A DNA stretch of 64,000 nt. Source: Pseudobdellovibrionaceae bacterium (GTDB lineage Bacteria; Bdellovibrionota; UBA1018; UBA6935). The translations under genes were made by a program, and so were the position numbers. Of the stretch, positions 46,767 to 54,990 are shown one piece after another (the stretch's first letter is position 1; each line of letters starts with the position of its first letter). The notes under the pieces are model-generated. The model ran no database searches. It was not told where the DNA came from and saw nothing but the letters and a program-made list of their open reading frames with translations. The stretch is taken from positions 1-64,000 of the forward strand of contig PBMP01000006.1 of assembly GCA_002722705.1 (NCBI GenBank), in the 5' to 3' direction.

Positions 46767-47897
46767 TTACATTTTGTAAAATGAAACTGAATAAAAAATC
46801 ATGCCGTTACATCCAGGAGAGTTTCCTGAATTCAGAGCTGAGTCTTGGCAAGCAGTTCTAAAATTCACGTTTACATTAGTGTTGTCATAAATATCAGCGG
46901 TATCTGGAACTCCTGTTTTTCTAGAAATATGGAGGTATTTTAAACTCGAATCAGAAGCCATAGGTAAAAAGAATTGTTGGGTTTGTAGTCCTGTCCGAAC
47001 ATCTCCTCCGAGATTAAAAGTTGCAGGAGGTACAAGCATCAAGAGGGGATTTGCTGCTGCGCTGTCGATGTTTGATTTTAAATAAGCAAGCCAGCTAAAG
47101 GTAGAGCATCCTGATTGTGTGGCTGATAAAAAACCGGAAGTGAGGCATCCGTTTGGATTTGCAGCAGGAGCTTTTGCTTGAAAGGCGGCATATTCAATTG
47201 CAACCATGATGTTCTCAGAAGCGCTGATGTAGTCTCTGTTAAATTCAGTTCGAAGAAAAACTCCGTCGTTTAATGAAGTTCCTGTTCCGTCATTGATCGT
47301 CTCTGCTGGGTCAACACAGTCAACTTCAGAAACTCTGAGATAACCGGTAGGAGCAGAGCAATTGGTGTCAATGACTGAGGCGGTATCAAGGTCGTAGAAA
47401 GAGCAATTAGTGCCTGCAGATTCACTTGCTTGAGTGAATCTCATGCATTCGTCTTTGGTTGCACCTGTATTATTTGCTCCGCTGATTCCAATTTCAAATC
47501 GCTTAATCCATTTTGGCCAACTCGTTTGAGTATAGTAGTACGTACTTAAACTATCGTCATCATCTCCACTGGCATAAACTGTGGATTTATCAGTAGCAAA
47601 AACTGTCGTTGCGGCATGACCGCTTCCATGACTGAGTGCTGTTCCGTTTGTGGGAGCAGTTTTAAAGCTTCCTGTATTAGAAGCAGCTGTGTTGGTCATC
47701 ACAAAGCTCACTGCAGAAGGACCACTGTTTGCGGATGTAGTGCTGGTTGTTGAGGTATTGATGGTTGGAATAGAGCTGGTTGAAGATGTAAAAGCGGTCT
47801 CACGTGTACATGAAATCAAAGAACTTGCAAAAAGTAGTATGAGGACAAGCCACGCCCACCCTAAAGACTTTGATTGTGCCCACAAACGTTCAAACAC
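46767..47897 (-). CDS. Lipoprotein D of the cluster
   Basis: A GTG at 47897 preceded by GGGGGAA is a better start than the ATG at 47936 and gives a protein of about 376 residues. A hydrophobic stretch (LVLILLFASSLISC) ends in the lipobox LISC. A Thr/Ser-rich segment and then WPKWIKRFEIGISG, similar in place to the KRY motif of the neighbours, follow. Several CxxY-like cysteine pairs occur. It is the first gene of the four-gene minus-strand cluster, whose members differ mainly in their C-terminal halves. Function unknown. Confidence 0.65.
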   Translation of the reverse strand: MFERLWAQSKSLGWAWLVLILLFASSLISCTRETAFTSSTSSIPTINTSTTSTTSANSGPSAVSFVMTNTAASNTGSFKTAPTNGTALSHGSGHAATTVFATDKSTVYASGDDDDSLSTYYYTQTSWPKWIKRFEIGISGANNTGATKDECMRFTQASESAGTNCSFYDLDTASVIDTNCSAPTGYLRVSEVDCVDPAETINDGTGTSLNDGVFLRTEFNRDYISASENIMVAIEYAAFQAKAPAANPNGCLTSGFLSATQSGCSTFSWLAYLKSNIDSAAANPLLMLVPPATFNLGGDVRTGLQTQQFFLPMASDSSLKYLHISRKTGVPDTADIYDNTNVNVNFRTACQDSALNSGNSPGCNGMIFYSVSFYKM

Positions 47898-47936
47898 AGT
47901 TTCCCCCAAAAGTAGAATTAGACTTATTATTTGCAA

Positions 47937-48290
47937 TAAATGTGCTGAATAATAAGAGTAAATTCTATAAGCTCTTTATATTGTTTAGCTTTTTGACAGA
48001 GGTGTTGATTCGTTCAACGCTTATTTTTAACTCTTTAAGATAAAAACAGCTTGTCTTCTAAGGGACTTATCGGTGTTATTGGAAAATTCTTTGACGAAAA
48101 AAAAGAAAGAAATAAGAGATGTTTATTCTGTTTGATTCTTTGAAATGAAGAGGTGTGTCTGTATGAACCCATTATACTAAGAATTAGACAAAGTGACAAA
48201 AAAGGTCTGTCGGGTAGTTTTATTGATTCAGGATCATGGGGAAGCATCATGTATAACTCATTGAAAATACTTCATTCCTTAATTATTTCC
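47937..48290. other. Gene-free interval between lipoprotein D and abiEi
   Basis: No convincing gene is seen on either strand. The interval presumably contains the promoter of the minus-strand lipoprotein cluster near 47940-48000, but no clean -35/-10 pair stands out. The AbiE operators begin at 48294. Confidence 0.5.
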
Positions 48291-48293
48291 TCT

Positions 48294-48320
48294 ATTAACT
48301 ATGATTACTTCATAGTTAAT
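48294..48320. promoter_or_regulatory. AbiEi operator, distal inverted repeat
   Basis: A perfect 11-bp dyad (ATTAACTATGA / TCATAGTTAAT) with a 5-base spacer lies 62 bases before abiEi. It shares the half-site AACTATG with the second dyad at 48349. AbiEi antitoxins are known to repress their own promoters through inverted repeats. Confidence 0.75.
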
Positions 48321-48348
48321 GGTTGATGTTTTTGCGATTTAGTCCGAA

Positions 48349-48369
48349 AACTATGGTATAATCATAGTT
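48349..48369 (+). promoter_or_regulatory. AbiE promoter and proximal operator
   Basis: AACTATG-N7-CATAGTT forms a 7-bp dyad whose spacer contains a consensus -10 element, TATAAT, at 48357-48362. Binding of the antitoxin here would block RNA polymerase directly. The start codon of abiEi follows 12 bases later behind GTGGAG. Confidence 0.75.
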
Positions 48370-48381
48370 AGTGGAGTAAAA

Positions 48382-49029
48382 ATGAGTGCAGATTTTCTAA
48401 ATACAATTGAAAGTGATTTAAAAGTCTCTTTATTTACAGATGACGACCTTAAACTCGTTTTTCGAGATAAACAGCCGTCTGCTATTTATAATTCTCTTAC
48501 ATACCATTTGAAAAAGAAAAACTTGGAAAGATACAAAAGGGGACTCTATTCGTTTTCCAAAAAGAAAAACGGAAATTTTGATTTTTCAAAGTTTAAATTG
48601 GCTAACAAATTAGTTCTTCATAGTTTTATTTCATTTGAGTCAGCACTATCTCATCACGGTTTAATTCCTGAAGCCGTTTATGAGGTAACTTCGGCATGTT
48701 TAACTAAAAATAAAGTTTTTGAAAACTCACTAGGTAGATTTAGTTTTTCTTATTCTCCTGTCGAGCCATTTTATTTAGGAGTGGAAAAAGATGAAGTAAC
48801 AAATGCAAAAATTGCAAACCCTATCAGAGCATTATTTGATCTCATTTATCTAAGAAGAAAACTCTATAACCGTGTGGAGGATTTAGAAGGTGATTTTAGG
48901 ATTGATTTAGAAGAATTAAAAAAAGTGTTAGATCATTTTGAGTCCAAAGAGATTTTAAATCTTGGAGAGCTTTATAAAAAGAAAACAACTCGAAATTTAG
49001 CGATGATTTTAGTGAGAGATTTAAAATGA
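48382..49029 (+). CDS. abiEi: AbiEi-like antitoxin and transcriptional repressor
   Basis: The 215-residue protein starts with a winged-helix-like segment (SAIYNSLTYHLKKKNLERYKRGLYSFSKK) and continues in AbiEi style with FISFESALSHHGLIPEAVYEVTSA and ANPIRALFDLIYLRRK. It is followed with a 4-base overlap by the AbiEii gene, the normal order of type IV toxin-antitoxin modules. It neutralises the toxin without direct binding in characterised cases and represses the operon at the dyads upstream. Confidence 0.82.
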   Translation: MSADFLNTIESDLKVSLFTDDDLKLVFRDKQPSAIYNSLTYHLKKKNLERYKRGLYSFSKKKNGNFDFSKFKLANKLVLHSFISFESALSHHGLIPEAVYEVTSACLTKNKVFENSLGRFSFSYSPVEPFYLGVEKDEVTNAKIANPIRALFDLIYLRRKLYNRVEDLEGDFRIDLEELKKVLDHFESKEILNLGELYKKKTTRNLAMILVRDLK

Positions 49030-49880
49030 AAGATATAATTCAAAATCGATTGAGCACCCATTATGAGTTAAATACAGCGGAAGACGAGTTAAATGCGTTA
49101 AAAGAAATCACTCAAGAAGTTGTCTTATATGCTCTTTACGAAGTCGGTTTTTTTGAAAAAGCATCTTTTCTGGGAGGTACATGTTTAAGAATTGTTCATT
49201 CATTAGATCGCTTTTCTGAAGATTTAGATTTTTCAACAAGAAAAGTTGATCCTAGTTTCAAGTTAGATGAATATTTAGAAAAAGTAATGGATATTATGAA
49301 TCCGTACGGTTATGGACTTACGATAGATGAAAAAGATCTTTCCGATAAAAGTGTTCAGTTAAGATTTCTAAAAGATGACTCTATAAAAAAAGTATTAACC
49401 TTTAAGCACAGGCAAGACGAAAGACAAAAAATCAAAATTAAAGTTGAAATTGATACAAATCCTCCAGAAGGAGCTATTGAAAAGACAGAGTTTATCGATT
49501 TCCCTGAAGATTTTCAAATATTAGCTTATGATCTTCCAAGCCTGATGTCTGGAAAAATTCACGCGTTATTATGTAGGGAGTATGAAAAAGGAAGAGATTG
49601 GTATGATTATTCTTGGTATGTGAAGAATAATTGTTCTCCAAATCTAAAGTTATTAGAAAATACTTTAAAGCAACTTGGTCCCTGGAAGGGAAAGGATATT
49701 CGGGTTGATGAAAAGTTTTTAAAAGATGCGCTAGTTAAAAAAATAGACTCTTTAGATTGGGAAGACATTAAAATGGATGTGAGAAAATTCTTGTCTCTAG
49801 AAAAAGCTCATTCGTTAGATATTTGGAGCTCTGAATTTTTTAAAAGCAAAGTGAAAAAGATGAATGTTGGTGATTTATAA
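49026..49880 (+). CDS. abiEii: AbiEii nucleotidyltransferase toxin
   Basis: The 284-residue protein has the AbiEii signature: SFLGGTCLRIVHSLDRFSEDLDFSTRK, which gives the GG(S/T) and DxD motifs of the nucleotidyltransferase fold, KVEIDTNPPEGA and LMSGKIHALLCREYEKGRDWYDYSWYV. The residues needed for activity appear intact. Characterised homologues modify tRNA or related targets and stop growth; phage defence by abortive infection is the known role. Base composition resembles the AT-rich neighbours. Confidence 0.9.
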   Translation: MKDIIQNRLSTHYELNTAEDELNALKEITQEVVLYALYEVGFFEKASFLGGTCLRIVHSLDRFSEDLDFSTRKVDPSFKLDEYLEKVMDIMNPYGYGLTIDEKDLSDKSVQLRFLKDDSIKKVLTFKHRQDERQKIKIKVEIDTNPPEGAIEKTEFIDFPEDFQILAYDLPSLMSGKIHALLCREYEKGRDWYDYSWYVKNNCSPNLKLLENTLKQLGPWKGKDIRVDEKFLKDALVKKIDSLDWEDIKMDVRKFLSLEKAHSLDIWSSEFFKSKVKKMNVGDL

Positions 49881-49923
49881 TCAAAAGAATTTTTCTTTTT
49901 TCTGAAAAATTGAGTCAAGATTA

Positions 49924-51596
49924 TTATTTATAATTGAAACACGTGCTCTTTAAATATCCATGCAGACTGCTGTTGTCATTAAATAACTCGTCGTAGATTT
50001 TTATTCTTTTACACGCATAAGGAATGTTTTGGTTTTTCAGTAAGCCAATGATTAAGAGACGGTTTGCTACAAAATTATTCGGAGTCTTTTTCAAAATTTT
50101 TTCTGCAGATTCAATGCCTTTTTCAATTTGTCCTGATTTGATTTCTAAGGTGACTTTATTTAGGCATGCTCGCCAATTGGATGGAAAGAGTGTGCATGCT
50201 AAATTAGACTTCTCATAATCGTACGGATAATTTGCTTCGTAGTACTTTGATAAAAAGAACAGGATCATTCCAGTTGAAATGATTAAAAAAAGAGAAGTAG
50301 TGATCGCTTTAGAAATTCCTAAATTAAGACTGTAGGTTTTTTTAGATATTAAAGATAGTGTTAAGCCTAAAGCAATCGAAGTTAAGTAATTTGTATAGGC
50401 ATTTTCTAGAGGAAATGCAGTGAGCGCTGAAGTTAAAATAAAAATTAATAGAGAGATTGAAAAAGCTTTTTTCTCTTTAGTAATAAATTCATTTTCTTGA
50501 GTTTTGATGAGAAGGAATAAAAGAGAGCTGATGAGAATAAGTAAAAGAATTGTTAAAAATATACCGTTTTCAGCTAAAACTTCAAGGTAACCGTTGTGAG
50601 GGGATCGAACAATGAGGTCTTCGTTAGATTCTGGATCATTAAATTTAGCGTGATGAAATGAAAGATAACCAAATTCAAAATTTCCTGGACCAATTCCAAA
50701 AGCCCAATTTGATTTAAAAATCTCAAAAGTATTTTTCCATCGACCTAAACGAGTTGATTTATTTTTTTCTTTTGCCGTTGAAATTGGATCAGAAAGGCTT
50801 TTTGAATGACAGGACTTTTGAGAAAGGTAATTTCCAGTCAAATCTGTAAGAGGCTGGTAGTGAACGAGTTTTAACATTGAGAAAGAAAATAGCGTTAAAA
50901 TCAGTATAGTTAATTTTTCTTTTTTTTCCCACTTTAAGAAAAAAATCGATAAACAACTCATTCCAATACATAAAAACGCAGTTCTACTAAATAAAAAATA
51001 TAAATAGATCATTAAAAAAATAAGTAAAATTTTAAATAAATTTTTCTGAAGGTGAGAATATTTTTTTTTATTCTTTAAATAAGAGAGAAGTTGAATAATG
51101 AAAGACGAGCCCACGTATTCTGCGGTCATGTTTTGATAACCAAAAAGTGAGCTTGGAAATTCGTTTCCAACTAAGCTTGTAAAAGGATCAATACAAAAAT
51201 TTTGGAGGACACCATAGATACATACTGGCAAGAGGCCATAGAGATTCATTTTTGATAGAAGAGTTAAGCTGTTGTTTTTATTTTTAAAAAAATTAAACGC
51301 AATGACAGTACTAGAAAAAAAACAATCCAATCGAGAAGTTGGTTTTCATAATTTCCCGGATTTAAAAATAAACTAAAGAAATAGGTAATAATTACCGACA
51401 AAATGAGAAGGTTAATCTTTTTGATTTCTGGTAATTCAAGCTGTTTTCCTGAAAAAATAAAGGGGATGAGGGCTAACGACACCGTCAGATCGTATGCAAT
51501 CCATTTGGCGTGGGTGTATTGATCAATCAAAAAAGAGAACACCAGAATCGGGATTAGGATGAATCCAGTGACAGTGAGCGTTATTGGTGCTACCAT
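49924..51596 (-). pseudogene. O-antigen ligase/polymerase-like gene, frameshifted at a homopolymer
   Basis: Two overlapping frames make up one gene. The upstream piece (51596-51264) codes the N-terminal membrane helices, and the downstream piece (frame to 49924) codes the remaining helices, the large periplasmic loop with the Wzy_C signature SPHNGYLEVLAENG, and a TPR-like tail (GIESAEKILKKTPNNFVANRLLI). Both pass through a run of eight A at 51315-51322 (eight T on the coding strand). Adding one T there would join IVFF directly to SSTVIAFNFF and give an unbroken 557-residue protein of normal size. Phase-variable slippage, a true inactivation or a sequencing error are all possible. Confidence 0.75.
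51315..51322. repeat. Homopolymer of eight A at the frameshift
   Basis: This is the only place between the two halves of the O-antigen-ligase-like gene where a single-base change restores the frame without altering known residues. Tracts of this length can slip during replication. Confidence 0.7.
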
Positions 51597-51695
51597 ATCT
51601 ATAGATTCTATTGTGCTTTGTCGATAGACAGAAGGAAATTTTGTAGATAATTAAAGGAAAAAGCCGGTCGTCGTTTTTTCTTTTAGGAGTATAGA

Positions 51696-52355
51696 ATGCG
51701 AAACTTATTTCTTATTTTAGCGCTTTTTTCATCATCTCAAGTTTTTGCAGGTGAGCTTTTTAATGCCGTTACTTGCTATTTTGATTCACGTAATAATGAT
51801 CAAATGGTCTTAAATTTTTATTTAAGAGCTTTAAATTATTGTGAAAATTCGAAATTTGATTCCAAAGCAGTAGTGACTCTTGAGTCTGTGGGAAAAAATA
51901 GTTGGATATCAACCTACAGTGGAGTGCTTTCAGGTTTAGATGTTTTAGGGCGTCGAAAATTTTCTACACAAGAATTTGAATTCACTTATTTTGATGATTT
52001 GAATACACAAAAAGGTGAGGCAACTTTAGATAACCGCCTTTTAGAAGGAGTTCCATCGATCACAAATTTGACTTGTGATTATCACTACAGTGATCTCGAC
52101 TGTATGTCTGGATCAGGTGATTTAGCTTACCCAAGTTATCCGAGTTATCCGAGTTATCCGAGTCATCCGAGTTATCCAAGCTACCCGAGTTACCCGAGCT
52201 ATCCAAGTCATCCGAGTTACCCGAGCTATCCGAGTTACCCGAGCTATCCAAGTCATCCAAGTTACCCAAGTCATCCAAGTTATCCGCTTCAGATAAAGAA
52301 CCGAAGTACGACTCAACGTGTTTTTTGGAATAAAGTAAAGAAGATGTTTAAATAA
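51696..52355 (+). CDS. Secreted protein with (Y/H)PS tripeptide repeats
   Basis: The first about 18 residues (MRNLFLILALFSSSQVFA) are a Sec signal peptide. Residues 19-143 form a small domain with four visible cysteines (CYF, YCEN, TCDY, DCMS). From residue 145 the protein is almost pure Tyr-Pro-Ser with every fifth unit His-Pro-Ser, followed by a basic tail. The repeat resembles no enzyme domain; it may be an adhesive or extended surface segment. The N-terminal domain is of unknown family. Confidence 0.65.
   Translation: MRNLFLILALFSSSQVFAGELFNAVTCYFDSRNNDQMVLNFYLRALNYCENSKFDSKAVVTLESVGKNSWISTYSGVLSGLDVLGRRKFSTQEFEFTYFDDLNTQKGEATLDNRLLEGVPSITNLTCDYHYSDLDCMSGSGDLAYPSYPSYPSYPSHPSYPSYPSYPSYPSHPSYPSYPSYPSYPSHPSYPSHPSYPLQIKNRSTTQRVFWNKVKKMFK
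52128..52286 (+). repeat. 9-bp tandem repeat with a 45-bp higher order
   Basis: Seventeen and two-thirds units encode YPS or HPS. The first three blocks are (YPS)4HPS, each 45 bases, then YPS HPS YP. Codons vary (TAT/TAC, CCA/CCC/CCG, AGT/AGC), so the array is old enough to have drifted but still has near-identical 9-mers that could recombine. Confidence 0.9.
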
Positions 52356-52370
52356 AAACAGGTTCTGTTT

Positions 52371-52859
52371 TTACCGATATGCTGCTTTTCTTAGTGTTGT
52401 TTGAAGTTTTTTGACTCGATCTTGTAGGTTTTCAATTTCGATTTTTTGAGTTTCGTTGAGGTGAATCACTTTGTGGTATTTTGCTTGAACAAGAAATTCA
52501 GATGATGTGTCTCTTAAGGTGGTGTAGCCACCTACGATTTCTCCGTTTTCTTTAATAGGAGCACAGTGGATACTGACTCTTACTTTGCGTTCACCTGAGG
52601 TTGCAGGAATTTCATGTAATTTAAAAGAGTCTCCTTGAGTATAGCTATCTTTAATTCGATGTTCCGCAGTTTTGTCATTAAGCTTAAAAACCTCATGTAT
52701 TTTTAATCCGATCGCTCTATTCTTTGAGCGAAATCCTAAGAACGTTTTCATGGGTTGATTTAAGTAAATGATGGTACCTGATGTATCTAAAACAGCAACA
52801 GGGTCAATGGAGTGATCAATTACGAATTGTGATTTTTTTACAAATTCTTCAAGACTCAT
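52371..52859 (-). CDS. PAS-domain signalling protein
   Basis: The 162-residue protein is a single PAS domain (about 12-120: HSIDPVAVLDTSGTIIYLNQPMKTFLGF, IGLKIHEVF, CAPIKENGEIVGGYTTLRDTS) with a C-terminal coiled coil (about 128-158). No output domain follows. The start overlaps the STAS gene end by 11 bases, so they probably act together. Possibly a sensory partner for the STAS protein. Confidence 0.8.
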   Translation of the reverse strand: MSLEEFVKKSQFVIDHSIDPVAVLDTSGTIIYLNQPMKTFLGFRSKNRAIGLKIHEVFKLNDKTAEHRIKDSYTQGDSFKLHEIPATSGERKVRVSIHCAPIKENGEIVGGYTTLRDTSSEFLVQAKYHKVIHLNETQKIEIENLQDRVKKLQTTLRKAAYR

Positions 52860-53406
52860 TTTCTTTTAAGTTCTCCCGAAGTGAATAAAAATATTCATCT
52901 ACATCAAAATCAGGTTCCCAGTTTCCTTTTTCTTTGAGTGTTCCTAAAGGACCTAGGGGGTTTGCGCAAATTTGATCAATGTCGATCTGATCTGTTTTCA
53001 TCAGAATTTGCTTTGTAGAATTATCGTCTCTTAAATAATAAGGAAGATAAAAAGACTTTATTTTCAGTTCATTTTTTCCAAGAAAGCTGGGCATCATATT
53101 AATTTGGTCTAAAAACTCTGGGCTGAGTTCAATGAGCTCGATATTCATTCTTCCACGAACTGCCTCTACAAAAAGAAGCCATTCTCTTGCTCCGCACGAG
53201 TTGACCTGAGTTACCCCTTTTAGATTGATCTGAAAGCGAATGTTGTTTCTGTTTAGATCAGTCATGTGAGTTACGAGGTCTCCCAGATTGACATCCTCAT
53301 TTAAAAGTCCAGTCATGGAAATGACCTGATGAGTTCCGTCGTAAAGAGACTCAATAATAAATTGTCTTGAGTAAGCGTCTATATGTTCCCCGTGCATCTC
53401 TTTCAT
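52849..53406 (-). CDS. STAS-like domain protein
   Basis: The 185-residue protein has a strand-helix pattern close to STAS (anti-anti-sigma) domains: VISMTGLLNEDVNLGDLVTHM, RFQINLKGVTQVNSCGAREWLLFVEAVRG, IELIELSPEFLDQINM. The NSCGAREW segment occupies the place where SpoIIAA-like proteins carry the phosphorylated Ser, so S in NSCG is the candidate. The C-terminal 60 residues are charged. A PAS protein is encoded immediately downstream. Confidence 0.7.
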   Translation of the reverse strand: MKEMHGEHIDAYSRQFIIESLYDGTHQVISMTGLLNEDVNLGDLVTHMTDLNRNNIRFQINLKGVTQVNSCGAREWLLFVEAVRGRMNIELIELSPEFLDQINMMPSFLGKNELKIKSFYLPYYLRDDNSTKQILMKTDQIDIDQICANPLGPLGTLKEKGNWEPDFDVDEYFYSLRENLKENES

Positions 53407-53439
53407 TGTCTAGTAATTACGCCGGTTTTACAAAAAAAA

Positions 53440-53486
53440 AGCCTCAAAAACGCACGAAAGAATTTTATTTCCCGCGTTATGAGGCT
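53440..53486 (-). terminator. Terminator after the YXWG-repeat gene
   Basis: On the minus strand the AGCCTCA / TGAGGCT stem, with a further GCG pairing inside, is followed by a run of nine T. It should end transcription from the minus-strand gene at 53518. Confidence 0.8.
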
Positions 53487-53517
53487 GTTTTTAATGACTT
53501 AATGAGTTAAAGATAAA

Positions 53518-54969
53518 CTATCTTGGCCTTCGAGAGGGCGTTGATCGTCGGTTTCTAGGTCTTCTTTCTCTTGATTCAGTCGTTCTAGGAGGAGAAGAAC
53601 GTCTGGGTTGTACTCTGGTCCTTTTTCGTTTTGGTCTCTGAATTTTTGGAGAAGGCGATTTATGATTTGATGATTCAATCCAGATGACTTGCCTAATCGG
53701 TCGTACGAATCTTCTTGTTGAAGGCATTTTTCTGACTGTACGGTGATAGTCTCTGACATTTTGATAACGAGAAGGAAGAATCATTTTTTGAGACTCAGGA
53801 TAATAGATGTATTTTCCAGAGCGAACTCGTTTTGGAAGAACGGTAAGCATTCCACCGGAAGCAGAAAGCCAGGCTACCATTTGATCCCATCGTGTGATTC
53901 GTTTTCTTTGGTAGGTTCCAATCAATGAGCGGTGGTAGAAGCTTCTAGCCCACGCTCTTTGAAGAAGTCGATACTGAGTTTTTCGGGTGATTTGCCCTCG
54001 ATAAACAAGGTAGTCACCGCTTAAAAATTCGCTTCGAGGTACGATCGTTGTTCCAAAAGTGAACAGTTGAGGATAAAAGACCGCTGTAGCCATATTTTGA
54101 CTTAAGTTCCAATAACCATCGTCAAATCCATATCCTGCTGAATAGGTGAGATCTGAGCGAAACGGAAGCCAACCAACCATTCCCTCTCCCCATGTAAAAA
54201 TGGATTCTTCCTGAAAAAAGAAAGTTGCACTATGAGGACGATAATTAAAGTTTGGATTTGGCGTCCAGACCCACCCCCAAACGGAATGATGTCGAAAGTA
54301 TCCATAGTGGTAAAGGTAATTATAGACTGGGATGTATGAATGGAAGACTAGTTGTTTTCCATCTTGTGCCCATATTCCATCGGAATAAGGAACCCATTCT
54401 GAATCTAAGAGATAAAGGGAGTACCAGGTTTTTCCACGAATAGTCACAGCAGTGGCGTGTCCATTAAGGACACAACTTGGATTGAGTTTTGGACAAAACT
54501 GACTCAGTTCGGATTCTAAACCAATCACATGGCGATAAGAAACAGGCTTCGTTGGCGTAATTTGAATGGAATGTTCTTTGATGGTTCCTTGGTCTGAGAA
54601 GGACGCTGTGAGAGTCACTGGTTGTTGATCAATCACATGATAAATCACTCCGTCTGTGGTCATTTCAAAAAAGTTTTGTTCACTGGTTTCGCATCCATAG
54701 ATTGGATCACAAGAGCTTTGAACAGAGTCATTTGCTTTCCATGAAATTAAATCTTTCTTTTCATGGATGGTGATCGGTCCACCGCTTGGTTGGGATCGTA
54801 GAATGTTTGCTTCCAGAAACACAGCAGTAACATCAGCAGAGACTTGATAATTCCCTGTTTTTGAAATGCCTTGATGATTGACTTGTGTGATTCGAATCGT
54901 ATCTCCATAAGAGAGTTTTGATGCGCAAAGCGTCAATAAAAAGATAAAGAAAGTCCTCATTTTTTTCAT
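53518..54969 (-). CDS. Exported protein of DUF6600-like type
   Basis: A signal peptide (MRTFFIFLLTLCASKLSYG after MKK) leads a 483-residue protein. The middle part has aromatic-rich segments such as HYGYFRHHSVWGWVWTPNPNFNYRPHS and GEGMVGWLPF, similar to the repeated WGWxP patterns of DUF6600 proteins. The last 60 residues are a very basic Arg/Ser/Pro tail (RKRTRVQPRRSSPPR), which may bind nucleic acid or polyanions. An odd pairing with the UDG-like secreted protein upstream, 21 bases away, suggests the two are cotranscribed. Confidence 0.6.
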   Translation of the reverse strand: MKKMRTFFIFLLTLCASKLSYGDTIRITQVNHQGISKTGNYQVSADVTAVFLEANILRSQPSGGPITIHEKKDLISWKANDSVQSSCDPIYGCETSEQNFFEMTTDGVIYHVIDQQPVTLTASFSDQGTIKEHSIQITPTKPVSYRHVIGLESELSQFCPKLNPSCVLNGHATAVTIRGKTWYSLYLLDSEWVPYSDGIWAQDGKQLVFHSYIPVYNYLYHYGYFRHHSVWGWVWTPNPNFNYRPHSATFFFQEESIFTWGEGMVGWLPFRSDLTYSAGYGFDDGYWNLSQNMATAVFYPQLFTFGTTIVPRSEFLSGDYLVYRGQITRKTQYRLLQRAWARSFYHRSLIGTYQRKRITRWDQMVAWLSASGGMLTVLPKRVRSGKYIYYPESQKMILPSRYQNVRDYHRTVRKMPSTRRFVRPIRQVIWIESSNHKSPSPKIQRPKRKRTRVQPRRSSPPRTTESRERRPRNRRSTPSRRPR

Positions 54970-54990
54970 ATAAATTTCTCCTAAGTGAAA

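Noticed and set aside
52128-52286. Regular repeats that might suggest a CRISPR array
   Set aside because: The units are contiguous 9-mers in one reading frame with no spacers, and encode a tripeptide repeat.
52060-52316. Minus-strand frames rich in Asp/Ser/Leu or Trp/Met/Thr
   Set aside because: They are reverse readings of the YPS repeat and carry no independent evidence.
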